64,000 nucleotides of DNA from Frigoriflavimonas asaccharolytica. GTDB taxonomy: Bacteria; Bacteroidota; Bacteroidia; Flavobacteriales; Weeksellaceae. The stretch spans positions 62,001 to 126,000 of the forward strand of contig NZ_JABSNO010000008.1 in the NCBI RefSeq assembly GCF_013294015.1. The letters are read 5' to 3'. This document shows positions 28,373 through 39,198 of this stretch, piece after piece (positions within the stretch are counted from its first letter, which is position 1; the number at the start of each line of letters is the position of its first letter). A program made the translations under genes and the position numbers. A model generated the notes under the pieces. That model was not told where the DNA came from and searched no databases. It worked only from the letters and a program-made list of their open reading frames with translations.

Positions 28373-29693
28373 TCCTCAATTTTTCAAATTCGGAAATTAC
28401 TTCATGATGCGTGACCGTTTTATCTTTAAAATAATTTACAAAATGTGCTTTCTCTTCTTCCGTTGCTCCCATTTGATTTAGAATATTCAGAAGATGCATT
28501 TTCATGTGACCTTTTTGTATTCCTGTCGTTATTAATGAACGTAAAGCTCCAAAATTTTGTGCCAAACCAGAAACTGCGAGTATGCTCATCAATTCTTGTG
28601 CAGATGGTTTGCCCAGTAATGCCAAAGAAAATTTAACCAAAGGATGAAGATTTGTGAGACCACCAACTACGCCTACAGAAATGGGAAGATCTATCCAAAA
28701 GCGAAAAATACCATTATCAATTGTGCAATGTGTGAGCGAACTGTAACTTCCACTTTTGCTTGCATAAGCGTGTGCACAAGAAGCAGTTGCACGAAAATCG
28801 TTTCCTGTAGCAATCACCACTGCATCTACTCCATTCATAATTCCTTTGTTGTGCGTAGTTGCACGATACGGTTCTATTTCTGCAATTCTGATGGCTTGCT
28901 TGAATTTCTTGGCAAAATCTTCGTTAGAAATTCCGCTATCGTCTTTTAAATCTTCTATTTTGCAAGAAACTTCTGCGCGTACAATACAATCTGGCGTATA
29001 ATTGGAAAGAATATTCATCACAATTTGCAAAGAATCTTTTTCTACTTGGCTAAATGATTCTTCCTTTTGCACCTCATCTTTCAATGTTTTTCCAAATTGC
29101 TCCAAGCAAGAATTGATGAAATTCGCACCCATAGAATCTACGGTATTAAAACTTGCTTTCAATTGGTAATAATTTTCCATTTCGGAAGTTTTATCTATCA
29201 ATTTGATGTCTAAAATTCCGCCGCCACGTTTTCTCATATTCGAAGTGATGGCATCTGTAGCTTCCATTAGTTTTTTCTTCAAATTGAAATTGAAGAAATG
29301 CTTTATTTTATGAGGTTCTGCATCAAAAATAAAATGGGTATGTCCAAGTTTTTGGGTATTGATTATGGTCGTTTTGAAACCGCCTTTTTCCATCCAAAAT
29401 TTTGCAGCTTTTGAGGCTGCGGCAACTACAGAACTCTCTTCTACTACCATTGGAATCGCCATTATTTTGCCATCTATCAAAAAATTTGGGGCAATTCCGT
29501 AAGGCATATAAAAATTAGTCAAGGTATTTTCCGAAAATTCCTCGTGCAATTTTTGCAAGTCTGCATTTTCATTCAAATAGCTTTTAAGAATTTTCTCAAA
29601 GTCCTTATTATCGTCTAAATATTCTTTTACAATCCAATCTATTTTTTCTTGTTTGGATAGTTTTGAAAATCCTTGTACTGGTAGATGCGTCAT
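28365..29693 (-). CDS. mvaA: Hydroxymethylglutaryl-CoA reductase, class II (degradative-type)
   Basis: A 442-residue enzyme interconverting HMG-CoA and mevalonate. Class II features are present: VQGFSKLSKQEKIDW at the start, the catalytic Glu/Lys region (ESSVVAAASKAAKFW near residue 83, FDAEPHKI), the Asp-bearing NHKGIMNGVDAVVIATGND-like stretch near 285, and DLPISVGVVGGLTNLHP near 338 with the closing helix and a His-containing end. It implies use of the mevalonate route for isoprenoids, which occurs in Flavobacteriia. It is the first gene of a two-gene unit. Confidence 0.92.
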   Translation of the reverse strand: MTHLPVQGFSKLSKQEKIDWIVKEYLDDNKDFEKILKSYLNENADLQKLHEEFSENTLTNFYMPYGIAPNFLIDGKIMAIPMVVEESSVVAAASKAAKFWMEKGGFKTTIINTQKLGHTHFIFDAEPHKIKHFFNFNLKKKLMEATDAITSNMRKRGGGILDIKLIDKTSEMENYYQLKASFNTVDSMGANFINSCLEQFGKTLKDEVQKEESFSQVEKDSLQIVMNILSNYTPDCIVRAEVSCKIEDLKDDSGISNEDFAKKFKQAIRIAEIEPYRATTHNKGIMNGVDAVVIATGNDFRATASCAHAYASKSGSYSSLTHCTIDNGIFRFWIDLPISVGVVGGLTNLHPLVKFSLALLGKPSAQELMSILAVSGLAQNFGALRSLITTGIQKGHMKMHLLNILNQMGATEEEKAHFVNYFKDKTVTHHEVISEFEKLRNV

Positions 29694-30031
29694 AATATTT
29701 TGAATTAATAGGTAAATATAACAAATTTATGCAGTAAATTTTTTATGATAATTAACATTAATTGAGCTTATTGCGCATTTAGAATTTAAAATATAAAACT
29801 TATATTATCAGCTAATTAAAAAAAATTAAACGCAAAGTTTGTTTTTATTATGTCAAATTTAAGTTAGCAAAGAGGAATCTGCAAGCAGATTTGATAAAGC
29901 GTTCGCTTCAAATGCGAATATTCGCATTCTTTGTTTACTTAAAATAAATATACATGTTTAAAATTCTTTGCGTTAAAAAATTTGTTCCCAAATGCACAAA
30001 AGGTTAATTGAAAATATGACTATCTTTAGAT
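29694..30031. other. Intergenic region with consecutive hairpins bounded by a 9-bp inverted repeat
   Basis: No ORF of note is present. AACGCAAAG (29829-29837) and CTTTGCGTT (29966-29974) face each other across 128 nt. Between them lie three consecutive inverted repeats: AATCTG-CAAG-CAGATT (29876-29891), AAGCG-TT-CGCTT (29897-29908) and the perfect 18-bp palindrome AATGCGAATATTCGCATT (29911-29928). It could be a structured RNA or a degenerate miniature element. Confidence 0.5.
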
Positions 30032-30914
30032 ATGAAAAAAATAGTCCTTTTGTGTTTCCTAATTTCTATTTTATCTTGCGAAAAAAAGGTGAATTTTGAA
30101 GATGGAATAGACAATAGTTTGTTGAATTTAGCAAAAAGTGAAAATCCACAAAAAACCATCATCAACAAAGACAAAAACACCATTCGAGAACGTTTTGATG
30201 CACCAGACAATTATCAATGGGTAGCTTCAGAAAAGAATTCTTATTCTAATTTTCTAGAAAATTTCCCTTTGAAAAAATATGGAAGCCCAATCATAAAGTT
30301 CAATAATGAGAAAATTGAAAATCAAAATTGGCACGAAGCTATTTTTGATGTAGATGTTGGTGAAAAAGATTTGCAACAATGCGCAGATGCCATCATAAGA
30401 TTACGCGCCGAATATCTGTACAAAGCGAAAAAATTTGATGAAATTAAATTCCACTTTACAAGCGGAGATCTTTGCACTTGGAACGACTACAAAAGCGGAA
30501 TTCGACCGAAAATTTCTGGTAATAAAGTTAGTTTTACTAAGATTGTTTCTGCAGATGATTCGTCTGAAAATTTTAGAAAATATTTAGATTTAATTTTCAC
30601 GTATGCAGGTACAATCTCCTTGTTTAAAGAAACAGAAGCAATTATAGACAATAATAAGCTTCAAACGGGCGATTTTTTTGATCACACCTGGAAGTCCAGG
30701 ACATGTGGTTTTTGTAGCTGGTGTATCTAAAAATAAAAATGGAAAAAAATTGTACTTATAGGGAGAAGGTTTTACACCAGCACAATCTATTTCAATCATG
30801 AAAAACCCTCATAACGAAGAAATTTCGCCTTGGTTTGAATTAGATGTAGATGCAGCAGAAATAAAAACTTCTCGATATATTTTTTCGCCTGTGGTTTTTA
30901 AAAGGTATGACTGA
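30032..30914 (+). pseudogene. DUF4846 lipoprotein gene, frameshifted and with an internal stop
   Basis: The first ~222 codons encode a lipoprotein (signal MKKIVLLCFLISILSC, lipobox Cys 16) with DUF4846-like sequence (APDNYQWV, CADAIIRLRAEYLY, FTSGDLCTWNDY). After GDFF near 30680 one extra G in TTTTTTTGATCACACC shifts the frame, and the rest continues in the next frame as ITPGSPGHVVFVAGVSKNKN, with an in-frame TAG near 30760 and a true end at 30912-30914 (VVFKRYD). The family is normally one continuous secreted protein. Both lesions point to recent decay, unless one is a sequencing error. Confidence 0.8.
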
Positions 30915-30925
30915 TGAAATTTTGG

Positions 30926-30960
30926 GTAAAAAAAATCCTATCAATTAATGATAGGATTGC
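30926..30960 (-). terminator. Terminator of the CsgG-like gene
   Basis: A 10-bp perfect stem (AATCCTATCA/TGATAGGATT, 30934-30958) with an ATTAA loop. On the minus strand a run of Ts follows. Confidence 0.85.
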
Positions 30961-30977
30961 TGTTTATTTATAAAAAA

Positions 30978-31610
30978 TTAATCACCATATGGGAAATTTC
31001 GGGAAACTTTTCTCATCATATGTTCTACTACATCATCAGTAGAAGTAGAAATATTATCATCCAAAGTTTTGAAAAATCTCCAAAGTAGATCTCCACTTTG
31101 CCCATCATTGATGGTTAAAGTTAAAGTACCAGTTCCGGTTTTTCCACCAAAGCCACCAAGAAGAACAGCAGTTGCAATTGCACCAGCTTCAGATTTTGTT
31201 TGCTCTATCTCATATTTACCACCTATTACAGCATCTACACCTAAAATTTTGGCCAATTCATCTTTTGTAGTTTCGTCTAATTTATCTTCTAAACCAGCTT
31301 TTTTAATTAAAATATTGGTTTTATCTACATCTTGAAATTGCACAGAATACTTATCTTTTTTTCTTAGCAGAAAAGTGTACATACTGCTTTGTATGCTTTT
31401 AGACATTTTTTCTTCTTGAGCATCATTGGCTTCTTTGTTGAAGTTTTTGGGAATTTTTTTGTAAGTAATAATTACATCGAACGGGATGATGGCAACAGTT
31501 TTCTGCTCTTGAATTTTTGTTTTCAAATCTGGAGCTTCAAAAATTTGTTTTTGCGCATTCAAATTGAGTGCAAACGTAGATAACACTACAATAAGTAAAT
31601 ATTTTTTCAT
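30978..31610 (-). CDS. Secreted hypothetical protein with CsgG-like features
   Basis: A 210-residue exported protein: signal peptide MKKYLLIVVLSTFALNLNAQ, then a domain with KTVAIIPFDVIITYKKIP, LAKILGVDAVIGGKYEIEQTKS and TLTLTINDGQSGDLLWRF. The alternation of a PF-strand, a helix containing LGVDAVI and a G-x-x-LW strand is that of the CsgG / TolB-N-like secreted domains. It has no typical lipobox. The role is unknown. It is divergent from pfkA and has its own terminator. Confidence 0.6.
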   Translation of the reverse strand: MKKYLLIVVLSTFALNLNAQKQIFEAPDLKTKIQEQKTVAIIPFDVIITYKKIPKNFNKEANDAQEEKMSKSIQSSMYTFLLRKKDKYSVQFQDVDKTNILIKKAGLEDKLDETTKDELAKILGVDAVIGGKYEIEQTKSEAGAIATAVLLGGFGGKTGTGTLTLTINDGQSGDLLWRFFKTLDDNISTSTDDVVEHMMRKVSRNFPYGD

Positions 31611-31730
31611 TATATTTTAATTTAAACAAAAATATACCTTTAATTTGAAATTCTGATTTTTATTTTTAGGGGTAATAAAATGCTCTCTGTAAATAATTTA
31701 GATTAAATTTTAAAATCAACCTAATTTTCG

Positions 31731-31738
31731 TAAATTTG
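31731..31738 (+). promoter_or_regulatory. Likely -7 element of pfkA-gapA
   Basis: TAAATTTG fits the Bacteroidota -7 consensus and lies 16 nt before the pfkA start codon. The matching -33 position is only TTTT, so the call is tentative. Confidence 0.5.
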
Positions 31739-31754
31739 CTTTTGTACAAAAATT

Positions 31755-32741
31755 ATGATCAAAAATTCAATAAAAAAAATTGGCGTCTTCACATCTGGAG
31801 GAGATTCCCCTGGAATGAATGCCGCAATACGGGCAGTTGTAAGAACTGGAATCTATCATAATTTAGAAATAGTAGGAATACGCGAAGGCTTGAACGGTTT
31901 GATCGCCGGAAAATTTACCAAAATGGGTGCACGTTCTGTAAGCAACATCATCAATCTTGGTGGAACTATTTTGAAATCTGCTAGATCCGAAGAATTCCGA
32001 ACCTATGAAGGTCGGAAAAAAGCGTACGATAATTGTGTAGAAAACAACATCGATGCTCTGGTTTGCATTGGAGGAGATGGAACTTTCACGGGTGCAAAAA
32101 TTTTTAATGAAGAATTTGGAATTCAAGTCATTGGTGTACCAGGAACCATTGATAATGATATTTTTGGTACAGATAATACCATTGGATACGACACAGCTTT
32201 AAATACTGCGATGGAAGCGATTGATAAAATTCGTGATACGGCAACATCTCACAATCGTGTATTTTTCATAGAAGTGATGGGAAGAGATGCAGGTTTTATC
32301 GCTTTAAATAGTGGAATAGCTACGGGAGCAATAGATATTTTGATACCAGAGCAAAAAGACAGTTTGGAAGATCTTTTTGAAAATTTTGAAAGAGCAAAAA
32401 AACGTGGTAAAAATTCTAGCATAGTGGTAGTCGCAGAAGGAGAAAAACTAGCAAGCGTATATACACTTGCAGAAAAAACAAAAGAAAAATTTCCGGATTA
32501 TGATATTCGCATCACGGTTTTGGGTCACATTCAGCGTGGCGGAAGTCCGAGTTGTGCAGATAGAGTTTTAGCTTCTAGACTAGGATATGGAGCTGTAGTA
32601 GGTTTGATGGAAGGCATTTCTAATCAAATGGTGGGCATAAGATCCAATGAAATGGTGTACACTCCGATAGAAGAAGCAATTAAAAAACACAATACTATTA
32701 ATGAAAATTTGCTGAAGATTTCAGAAATACTCGCTATTTAA
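31755..32741 (+). CDS. pfkA: 6-phosphofructokinase
   Basis: A 328-residue ATP-dependent PFK committing fructose-6-phosphate to glycolysis. The N-terminal IGVFTSGGDSPGMNAAIRAVV (ATP loop), CIGGDGTFTGA near residue 102, the catalytic PGTIDNDIFGTDNTIGYDTA near 125, the MGRDAGFIAL motif near 172 and the C-terminal VLGHIQRGGSPSCADR near 250 are all intact. Length equals the bacterial homotetrameric type. gapA follows after 32 nt on the same strand, so two glycolytic enzymes share a transcript. Confidence 0.96.
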   Translation: MIKNSIKKIGVFTSGGDSPGMNAAIRAVVRTGIYHNLEIVGIREGLNGLIAGKFTKMGARSVSNIINLGGTILKSARSEEFRTYEGRKKAYDNCVENNIDALVCIGGDGTFTGAKIFNEEFGIQVIGVPGTIDNDIFGTDNTIGYDTALNTAMEAIDKIRDTATSHNRVFFIEVMGRDAGFIALNSGIATGAIDILIPEQKDSLEDLFENFERAKKRGKNSSIVVVAEGEKLASVYTLAEKTKEKFPDYDIRITVLGHIQRGGSPSCADRVLASRLGYGAVVGLMEGISNQMVGIRSNEMVYTPIEEAIKKHNTINENLLKISEILAI

Positions 32742-32767
32742 TAAATAACTAATTTTAAAATAAATAA

Positions 32768-33778
<1,011 letters not shown>

Positions 33779-33802
33779 ACAAATTAATTTTTAAATTTTT
33801 TT

Positions 33803-33836
33803 GAAACCTCTGGAATTTTTCTGGAGGTTTTTTGGT
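33803..33836 (+). terminator. Terminator of pfkA-gapA
   Basis: The stem AAACCTC/GAGGTTT with a 13-nt loop is followed by TTTTTT. Confidence 0.75.
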
Positions 33837-33933
33837 TAAAAATTACCAGGATATAAATTATTTTTATGACGAAAAAATCAAAAATTTAGATTATCTATTT
33901 TTTGATACATTTGTATAAATCATTTACATTTTT

Positions 33934-35628
33934 ATGAATCGATTTAAAAAAAATATTCTATTTCTTTTCCTAATAATAAATCTTTGTAATAATATTTTTG
34001 CACAAAGCAATTTAGAAACAGATAAATATCCTAAAACTTATCAAGGTGCTATTGATGATGTGATTAATATTTTGGATGAGAATCAAAGGATTTTAATTAG
34101 AGATAGTCCAAAATTTAGTATTGGAAAATACACGTACATCATTCACAAAAATAAAATATTAGATTACAGAGATATTGATTTTTTAAAATCTTGCGCACAA
34201 AATATTGGAGTAGAATACGTTCACTTTGAAGAAGTTACCGCTGTAATTTTAGACGGAGTTTGGGACAAATTAAATAATGATTTAGAACTTATTAATTTTG
34301 AAAAAATAGAACCTGAAATTTACTTTAGTTCCATTTTAGCAATTATAAAAAAAGGTAAAAACAATAGGTTGGGTTATTGGGCATCATTACCATCTTGGGT
34401 TTATCTTTCAGACTATTATTATGATCAGGATTATAATAATGACAATTATAAAAGTGCAAGAAGAAATAAATTATTAAATATTGCAAAAAAAATAGTTTTA
34501 AAAAAAGATAAAAATTCATATTTGGGTTTAAAATATATTTCCTTATTTGAACCAAATTTAGAAGAAAAGTCAAAAATAATTAGTTCATTTTACACTAACA
34601 CAAATAAGTATTTTACTTTCCCAATTTACGATTATATTTATGATAAAAAGTTAGATACAGAAAAAAATGAAGGAATAATAGGGATTGAATATAATTTAAA
34701 AAGAAATTCATCCAAAGAATTTTCTCTACAATGTTTCGAAAATATTTATCATAAAACCTTTAAAACTGCAAATGAATATGAATCATTTTTAAATTATAGC
34801 AACAGTAATTATTTACTAAAATGGAAGTTTTTAAAAACATTATCTACAGCAGACTATAAAATTTTACTTAATGATCCAATAAAATTATTAGAAATTTTAA
34901 TTTTAACCAATAAATATTATTATAAAGATACTGGAAATAATAATTTAATTACTGGTTCAAATTCTATTGATGACCTAATCAATTTAATTGAATTTAAGGA
35001 TGAAATAAGTGTAAAATGCCCATACCATAAAAGATTAATGGTATGTAATGATAATGACGACTCAACATCTAAATCTTTAAATGCACTTAAATTAATTGCG
35101 GACACATTAAGTACTGAAGAATTAATCCAAATAATTAATCCAAATTCTATAGAATTATATAACAAAAACTATAAAACTGACGATCTTTTAGATTACAAAT
35201 ATTTGGTGAGTTTTCTCATTGCTTCACAATATGAAAGATTATTAGATTATCCAGATAAAGATAGAATCTTTAAAATATTTCAATTTTATTGGATAAATGA
35301 ACATGTATCGTGGCCATATCAATATTTCATGACTGATCTTTTAATTCAAATTAATAATGAAAATGCTTTGAAATTATTTAAAGAAAAATTCAAAGTAATA
35401 CCAACCGAAGGCTCATTCACAAGGCAAGGTATTTTAAGTTCAATAATTGAATACGATTTTGAAAATAATTCAAATTTTATAGAAGATTGGTATTGGAAAA
35501 TACAAGACACAGATTTTAATTATAACCCAAAAGAGCAGGATTTAATATTAGATCTTTTAAGGGAAAAAGATTCTACAACTTTAGATCTTTACACAAAAAT
35601 AATTAATGATAATAGATTTAAAAAGTAA
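33934..35628 (+). CDS. Large secreted hypothetical protein
   Basis: A 564-residue protein with a signal peptide (FLFLIINLCNNIFAQ, cleavage near residue 24). The mature part is rich in Asn, Lys, Tyr and Ile and appears mostly helical, without cysteine patterns, repeats or motifs I recognise. Its base composition is more AT-rich than the neighbouring glycolytic genes, which may indicate recent acquisition or low expression. It sits alone between gapA and the DUF2236 gene. No function can be proposed. Confidence 0.6.
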   Translation: MNRFKKNILFLFLIINLCNNIFAQSNLETDKYPKTYQGAIDDVINILDENQRILIRDSPKFSIGKYTYIIHKNKILDYRDIDFLKSCAQNIGVEYVHFEEVTAVILDGVWDKLNNDLELINFEKIEPEIYFSSILAIIKKGKNNRLGYWASLPSWVYLSDYYYDQDYNNDNYKSARRNKLLNIAKKIVLKKDKNSYLGLKYISLFEPNLEEKSKIISSFYTNTNKYFTFPIYDYIYDKKLDTEKNEGIIGIEYNLKRNSSKEFSLQCFENIYHKTFKTANEYESFLNYSNSNYLLKWKFLKTLSTADYKILLNDPIKLLEILILTNKYYYKDTGNNNLITGSNSIDDLINLIEFKDEISVKCPYHKRLMVCNDNDDSTSKSLNALKLIADTLSTEELIQIINPNSIELYNKNYKTDDLLDYKYLVSFLIASQYERLLDYPDKDRIFKIFQFYWINEHVSWPYQYFMTDLLIQINNENALKLFKEKFKVIPTEGSFTRQGILSSIIEYDFENNSNFIEDWYWKIQDTDFNYNPKEQDLILDLLREKDSTTLDLYTKIINDNRFKK

Positions 35629-35758
35629 AAATAATTGGATCAAATCCTGTTCTTTTTATCGCGGATTTCTAATTTGTGATCAATGTATTTTTAATTCAAT
35701 TATCTATTTCCTGACAACCATCACACCAAAACAAAATCAGTTTCCGTAATTTTGGTTG

Positions 35759-36952
35759 ATGAATCCATTCCCAAAACCAATATACAAAGACAGTCCACAC
35801 TTCCAAAATTTTTGGACAAAGGGAAATGGAAAAAAACTCATCGATTGGACGGGTGCAAAAGTTTCTTTTGATAATTATGAGAAATTTGCAACTAATTTCT
35901 ACAAAGTTGATGAACTTGGAGATGCCGTTGTAAAAGAAATTTACTTCACAAAATCTTATCCAGAAGCTGCCGCAGAAATTGAAAATTACATCAAAAATAC
36001 AGTTTCTGCAGAAGATGAAATTCCAGAAAGTGCAAAAAATTTATTTCTACAAACTCAAGAAATTCCAGATTGGGTAGATTATGAATTGATGGAAGCAGGT
36101 GCAGAATTATGCCGAAGAGTGGGTATCGATGCACTTATTTCTCTACGAGATTACAGTTTGATGGGTGGTTACGATTATGCACACCTCAACAAACCTTTAA
36201 TAGCAACCGGACTTCTAAAAAAAGGCGCGATGAAAAGACTTTCAGATACGCTAGAATTTTGGATCAACGTAACCCGAGAAAATGCGCTTCAATTGCACGG
36301 AAAAGGTTACGAATCTTGCATCAAAATCAGGATGATCCATTCTTACGCTCGACTTTCTATAAAAAAACACCAACCAGATTGGAATACAGAAAATTGGGGA
36401 GAACCCATCAATCAATGGGATATGATGGCAACTTATGGCGGTTTTAGTTTAATTATTTTGCATAGTTTGAAACTTTTGGGTCATGATATTTCTGAAAAAG
36501 AAGAAGCCGGCACTTTCCTTTTGTGGAAATATGTAGGTTACCTTTTAGGAATTTCCCCAGAATTGATGGCTGAGAATAAAAAAGAAGCCGTAGAAAATTT
36601 TTATCTCTGGACAAGCGTTCAACCTTCTGCCGACAAAGATTCTATTCAATTGGCCAAATCATTATTAAATGAATCTCTGGAAAATCCGATGCTAAAATTT
36701 AAACCTCAAAGAGAATTTTTGAAATACTTGCACATTTGCTGCACCCATTTTCTTCTGGATAAAGAAACTTGCGAAAGATTAGAAATTCCCCAAGTGAAAA
36801 ACAGAATGTGGTTTCCAAAAAGTAGAATTTTTTACAATAAAAATATTCGAAGTTTAATACCTCGCAAAAAGCAAATTGCTAGAGGAAATAAAGAGCAGGA
36901 GCAGGTTTTGGTAGATTATTTAAAATTTAAAAATAATGTAAAAAACCATTAA
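35759..36952 (+). CDS. DUF2236 / MpaB-type oxygenase family protein
   Basis: A 397-residue protein of the rubber-oxygenase-like superfamily. Helical blocks RRVGIDALISLRDYSLMGGYDYAH, FWINVTRENALQLHGKGYE and IRMIHSYARLSIKK are characteristic; the conserved His in MIHSYAR and the Arg in RVGID match haem-binding and active-site positions of the DUF2236/Lcp fold as I remember them. Predicted haem-dependent oxygenase with unknown substrate. The ATG at 35759 is directly preceded by an in-frame TTG. Confidence 0.8.
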   Translation: MNPFPKPIYKDSPHFQNFWTKGNGKKLIDWTGAKVSFDNYEKFATNFYKVDELGDAVVKEIYFTKSYPEAAAEIENYIKNTVSAEDEIPESAKNLFLQTQEIPDWVDYELMEAGAELCRRVGIDALISLRDYSLMGGYDYAHLNKPLIATGLLKKGAMKRLSDTLEFWINVTRENALQLHGKGYESCIKIRMIHSYARLSIKKHQPDWNTENWGEPINQWDMMATYGGFSLIILHSLKLLGHDISEKEEAGTFLLWKYVGYLLGISPELMAENKKEAVENFYLWTSVQPSADKDSIQLAKSLLNESLENPMLKFKPQREFLKYLHICCTHFLLDKETCERLEIPQVKNRMWFPKSRIFYNKNIRSLIPRKKQIARGNKEQEQVLVDYLKFKNNVKNH

Positions 36953-37022
36953 CCTAGAAAAAAAAATAAAATAGTATTTCTATACAAAATTGCTTAATTT
37001 TGTAAAAAATAAAGCTAAAAAA

Positions 37023-38036
37023 ATGGCAAAAACTGAAGACAAAAAAGACGAAAAGAAAAAAGCATTAGCACTAGTCCTAGAAAAACTAGATAAAACATAC
37101 GGAAAAGGAACTGTAATGACTTTGGGAGACGATTCTGTGGATGACACCATAGAAGTTATTCCTTCTGGTTCTTTAGGATTAGACATCGCATTAGGAGTTG
37201 GCGGATATCCAAGAGGAAGAGTAATAGAAATCTACGGTCCAGAATCTTCTGGTAAAACTACCCTTACATTACACGCAATTGCCGAAGCTCAAAAAGCTGG
37301 TGGTATTGCAGCATTTATAGATGCAGAGCACGCTTTTGATCGTGGATACGCAAAAAAATTAGGAATTAGTTTAGATGAATTAATCATTTCTCAACCAGAT
37401 AATGGAGAACAAGCTTTAGAAATTGCAGATAATTTGATCCGTTCTGGCGCAATTGATATTGTAGTAATAGATTCTGTAGCAGCTCTTACGCCAAAAGCCG
37501 AAATAGAAGGCGAAATGGGAGATTCCAAAATGGGATTGCACGCAAGATTAATGTCTCAAGCATTAAGAAAATTAACTGGAACAATCTCTAAAACGAAATG
37601 TACCGTGATTTTCATCAATCAATTGAGAGAAAAAATAGGTGTAATGTTCGGAAATCCAGAAACTACAACGGGTGGAAATGCCTTGAAATTCTACGCATCT
37701 GTAAGATTAGACATCCGAAAAGCAAGTCAGCCGATAAAAAATGGAGATGATGCTATTGGAAGCAGAGTGAAGGTGAAAATTGTGAAAAACAAAGTAGCAC
37801 CACCGTTTAAAATGGCCGAATTTGACATCATGTATGGTGAAGGAATTTCTAAAATTGGCGAAATATTAGACGCTGCAGTAGATATGGAAATCGTGAAGAA
37901 AAGCGGATCTTGGTTCAGCTATGCAGATACTAAACTAGGACAAGGTAGAGATGCTGTGAAAGAACTATTGAAAGACAATCCAGAACTTTCTGATGAGATA
38001 GAAAATAAAATAAGAGAAGCAATGGCTGCAAAATAA
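37023..38036 (+). CDS. recA: Recombinase RecA
   Basis: A 337-residue strand-exchange ATPase. Walker [10 protein letters not shown] lies near residue 76, [16 protein letters not shown] near 105, the Walker B strand [12 protein letters not shown] near 150, the L2 region [28 protein letters not shown] near 210, and a short C-terminus follows. The first residues after MAKTEDKK are charged. I use the ATG at 37023 because the earlier frame extension (36990) overlaps the probable -7 element TAATTTTG at 36995-37002. Terminator follows. Confidence 0.97.
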   Translation: MAKTEDKKDEKKKALALVLEKLDKTYGKGTVMTLGDDSVDDTIEVIPSGSLGLDIALGVGGYPRGRVIEIYGPESSGKTTLTLHAIAEAQKAGGIAAFIDAEHAFDRGYAKKLGISLDELIISQPDNGEQALEIADNLIRSGAIDIVVIDSVAALTPKAEIEGEMGDSKMGLHARLMSQALRKLTGTISKTKCTVIFINQLREKIGVMFGNPETTTGGNALKFYASVRLDIRKASQPIKNGDDAIGSRVKVKIVKNKVAPPFKMAEFDIMYGEGISKIGEILDAAVDMEIVKKSGSWFSYADTKLGQGRDAVKELLKDNPELSDEIENKIREAMAAK

Positions 38037-38060
38037 AGCAACCCATTTTTTTTAAAAACG

Positions 38061-38096
38061 CTAAACCTTTCAATTTATTTTGAAAGGTTTTTTTGT
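38061..38096 (+). terminator. Terminator of recA
   Basis: The stem AAACCTTTCAA/TTGAAAGGTTT is followed by TTTTTT, 27 nt beyond the stop codon. Confidence 0.9.
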
Positions 38097-38161
38097 GATT
38101 AAGAGAGCACAATTTCCAATAATTTTACAGAAATTATTATCTTTGTTAAAATCAAAAAATT

Positions 38162-39136
38162 ATGAGCAAACCGATTACGGAATTTATAGAAAAATACTAT
38201 CTGCATTTTAATTCTGCCGCTTTGGTAGATGCTTCCAAAGGATATGTAGCACACCTAAAAGATGGTGGAAAAATGATGATTACTTTGGCTGGAGCAATGT
38301 CTACCGCAGAAATCGGGAAAATTTTGGCAGAAATGATTCGCCAAGATAAAGTAGATATCATTTCTTGTACCGGAGCCAATTTAGAAGAAGATTTAATGAA
38401 TCTCGTAGCGCATTCTCACTACGAAAGAGTGCCACATTACCGAGATCTAACAGCGCAAGACGAATGGGCTTTGCTAGAAAGAGGCTTAAATAGAGTTACA
38501 GATACGTGCATTCCGGAAGAAGAAGCATTCCGAAGATTGCAAAAACACATTGTAGAAATTTGGAAAGATGCCGAAGCAAAAGGCGAACGTTATTTCCCGC
38601 ACGAATATATGTACAAAATGCTTTTATCAGGAGTATTAGAGCAGTATTATGAAATCCCAAAAGAAAACTCTTGGATGCTCGCTGCAGCAGAAAAAAACTT
38701 GCCAATTGTAGTTCCAGGTTGGGAAGATTCTACGATGGGAAATATTTTCAGCAGTTATTGCATCAAAGGTGAATTACAAGCTTCTACCGTGAAATCTGGA
38801 ATTGAATACATGATGTATTTGGCAGATTGGTACCCAAAAAATTCCGGTGGAAAAGGCGTTGGTTTCTTCCAAGTTGGCGGTGGAATTGCGGGCGATTTCC
38901 CAATTTGCGTAGTTCCGATGTTGTACCAAGATATGGAAATGACGGACATTCCATTTTGGTCTTATTTCTGTCAGATTTCCGATTCCACAACAAGTTATGG
39001 TTCTTATTCTGGTGCAGTTCCGAATGAAAAAATCACTTGGGGAAAACTAGATATTACCACCCCAAAATTTATTGTAGAAAGTGATGCAACGATTTGCGCA
39101 CCATTGATGTTTTCTTATATTTTAGAAAACTCGTAG
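38162..39136 (+). CDS. Deoxyhypusine synthase family protein
   Basis: A 324-residue NAD-dependent spermidine-modifying enzyme homologue. Recognisable blocks are TLAGAMSTAEIGKILAEMIRQ near residue 40, ISCTGANLEEDLMNLVAH near 68, VPGWEDSTMGN near 185, FFQVGGGIAGDFPI near 235 and the catalytic-lysine motif KITWGKLD near 295 (equivalent to WGK of the eukaryotic enzyme). Bacteria lack the eIF5A target, so Bacteroidota members may instead act in polyamine metabolism. It follows recA but has its own start and a terminator. Confidence 0.88.
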   Translation: MSKPITEFIEKYYLHFNSAALVDASKGYVAHLKDGGKMMITLAGAMSTAEIGKILAEMIRQDKVDIISCTGANLEEDLMNLVAHSHYERVPHYRDLTAQDEWALLERGLNRVTDTCIPEEEAFRRLQKHIVEIWKDAEAKGERYFPHEYMYKMLLSGVLEQYYEIPKENSWMLAAAEKNLPIVVPGWEDSTMGNIFSSYCIKGELQASTVKSGIEYMMYLADWYPKNSGGKGVGFFQVGGGIAGDFPICVVPMLYQDMEMTDIPFWSYFCQISDSTTSYGSYSGAVPNEKITWGKLDITTPKFIVESDATICAPLMFSYILENS

Positions 39137-39161
39137 GAAGAAAAAAATATACAATTTACAG

Positions 39162-39196
39162 CTCTTTTCAATTTTTTTGAAGAGAGTTTTTTTTAT
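39162..39196 (+). terminator. Terminator of the deoxyhypusine-synthase-like gene
   Basis: A 10-bp stem CTCTTTTCAA/TTGAAGAGAG with a T5 loop and a following run of eight Ts. Confidence 0.88.
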
Positions 39197-39198
39197 TT

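Noticed and set aside
30590-30799. Minus-strand frame over the end of the DUF4846 gene
   Set aside because: The plus-strand frames carry clear protein-family signal on both sides of the frameshift; the minus frame is a shadow.
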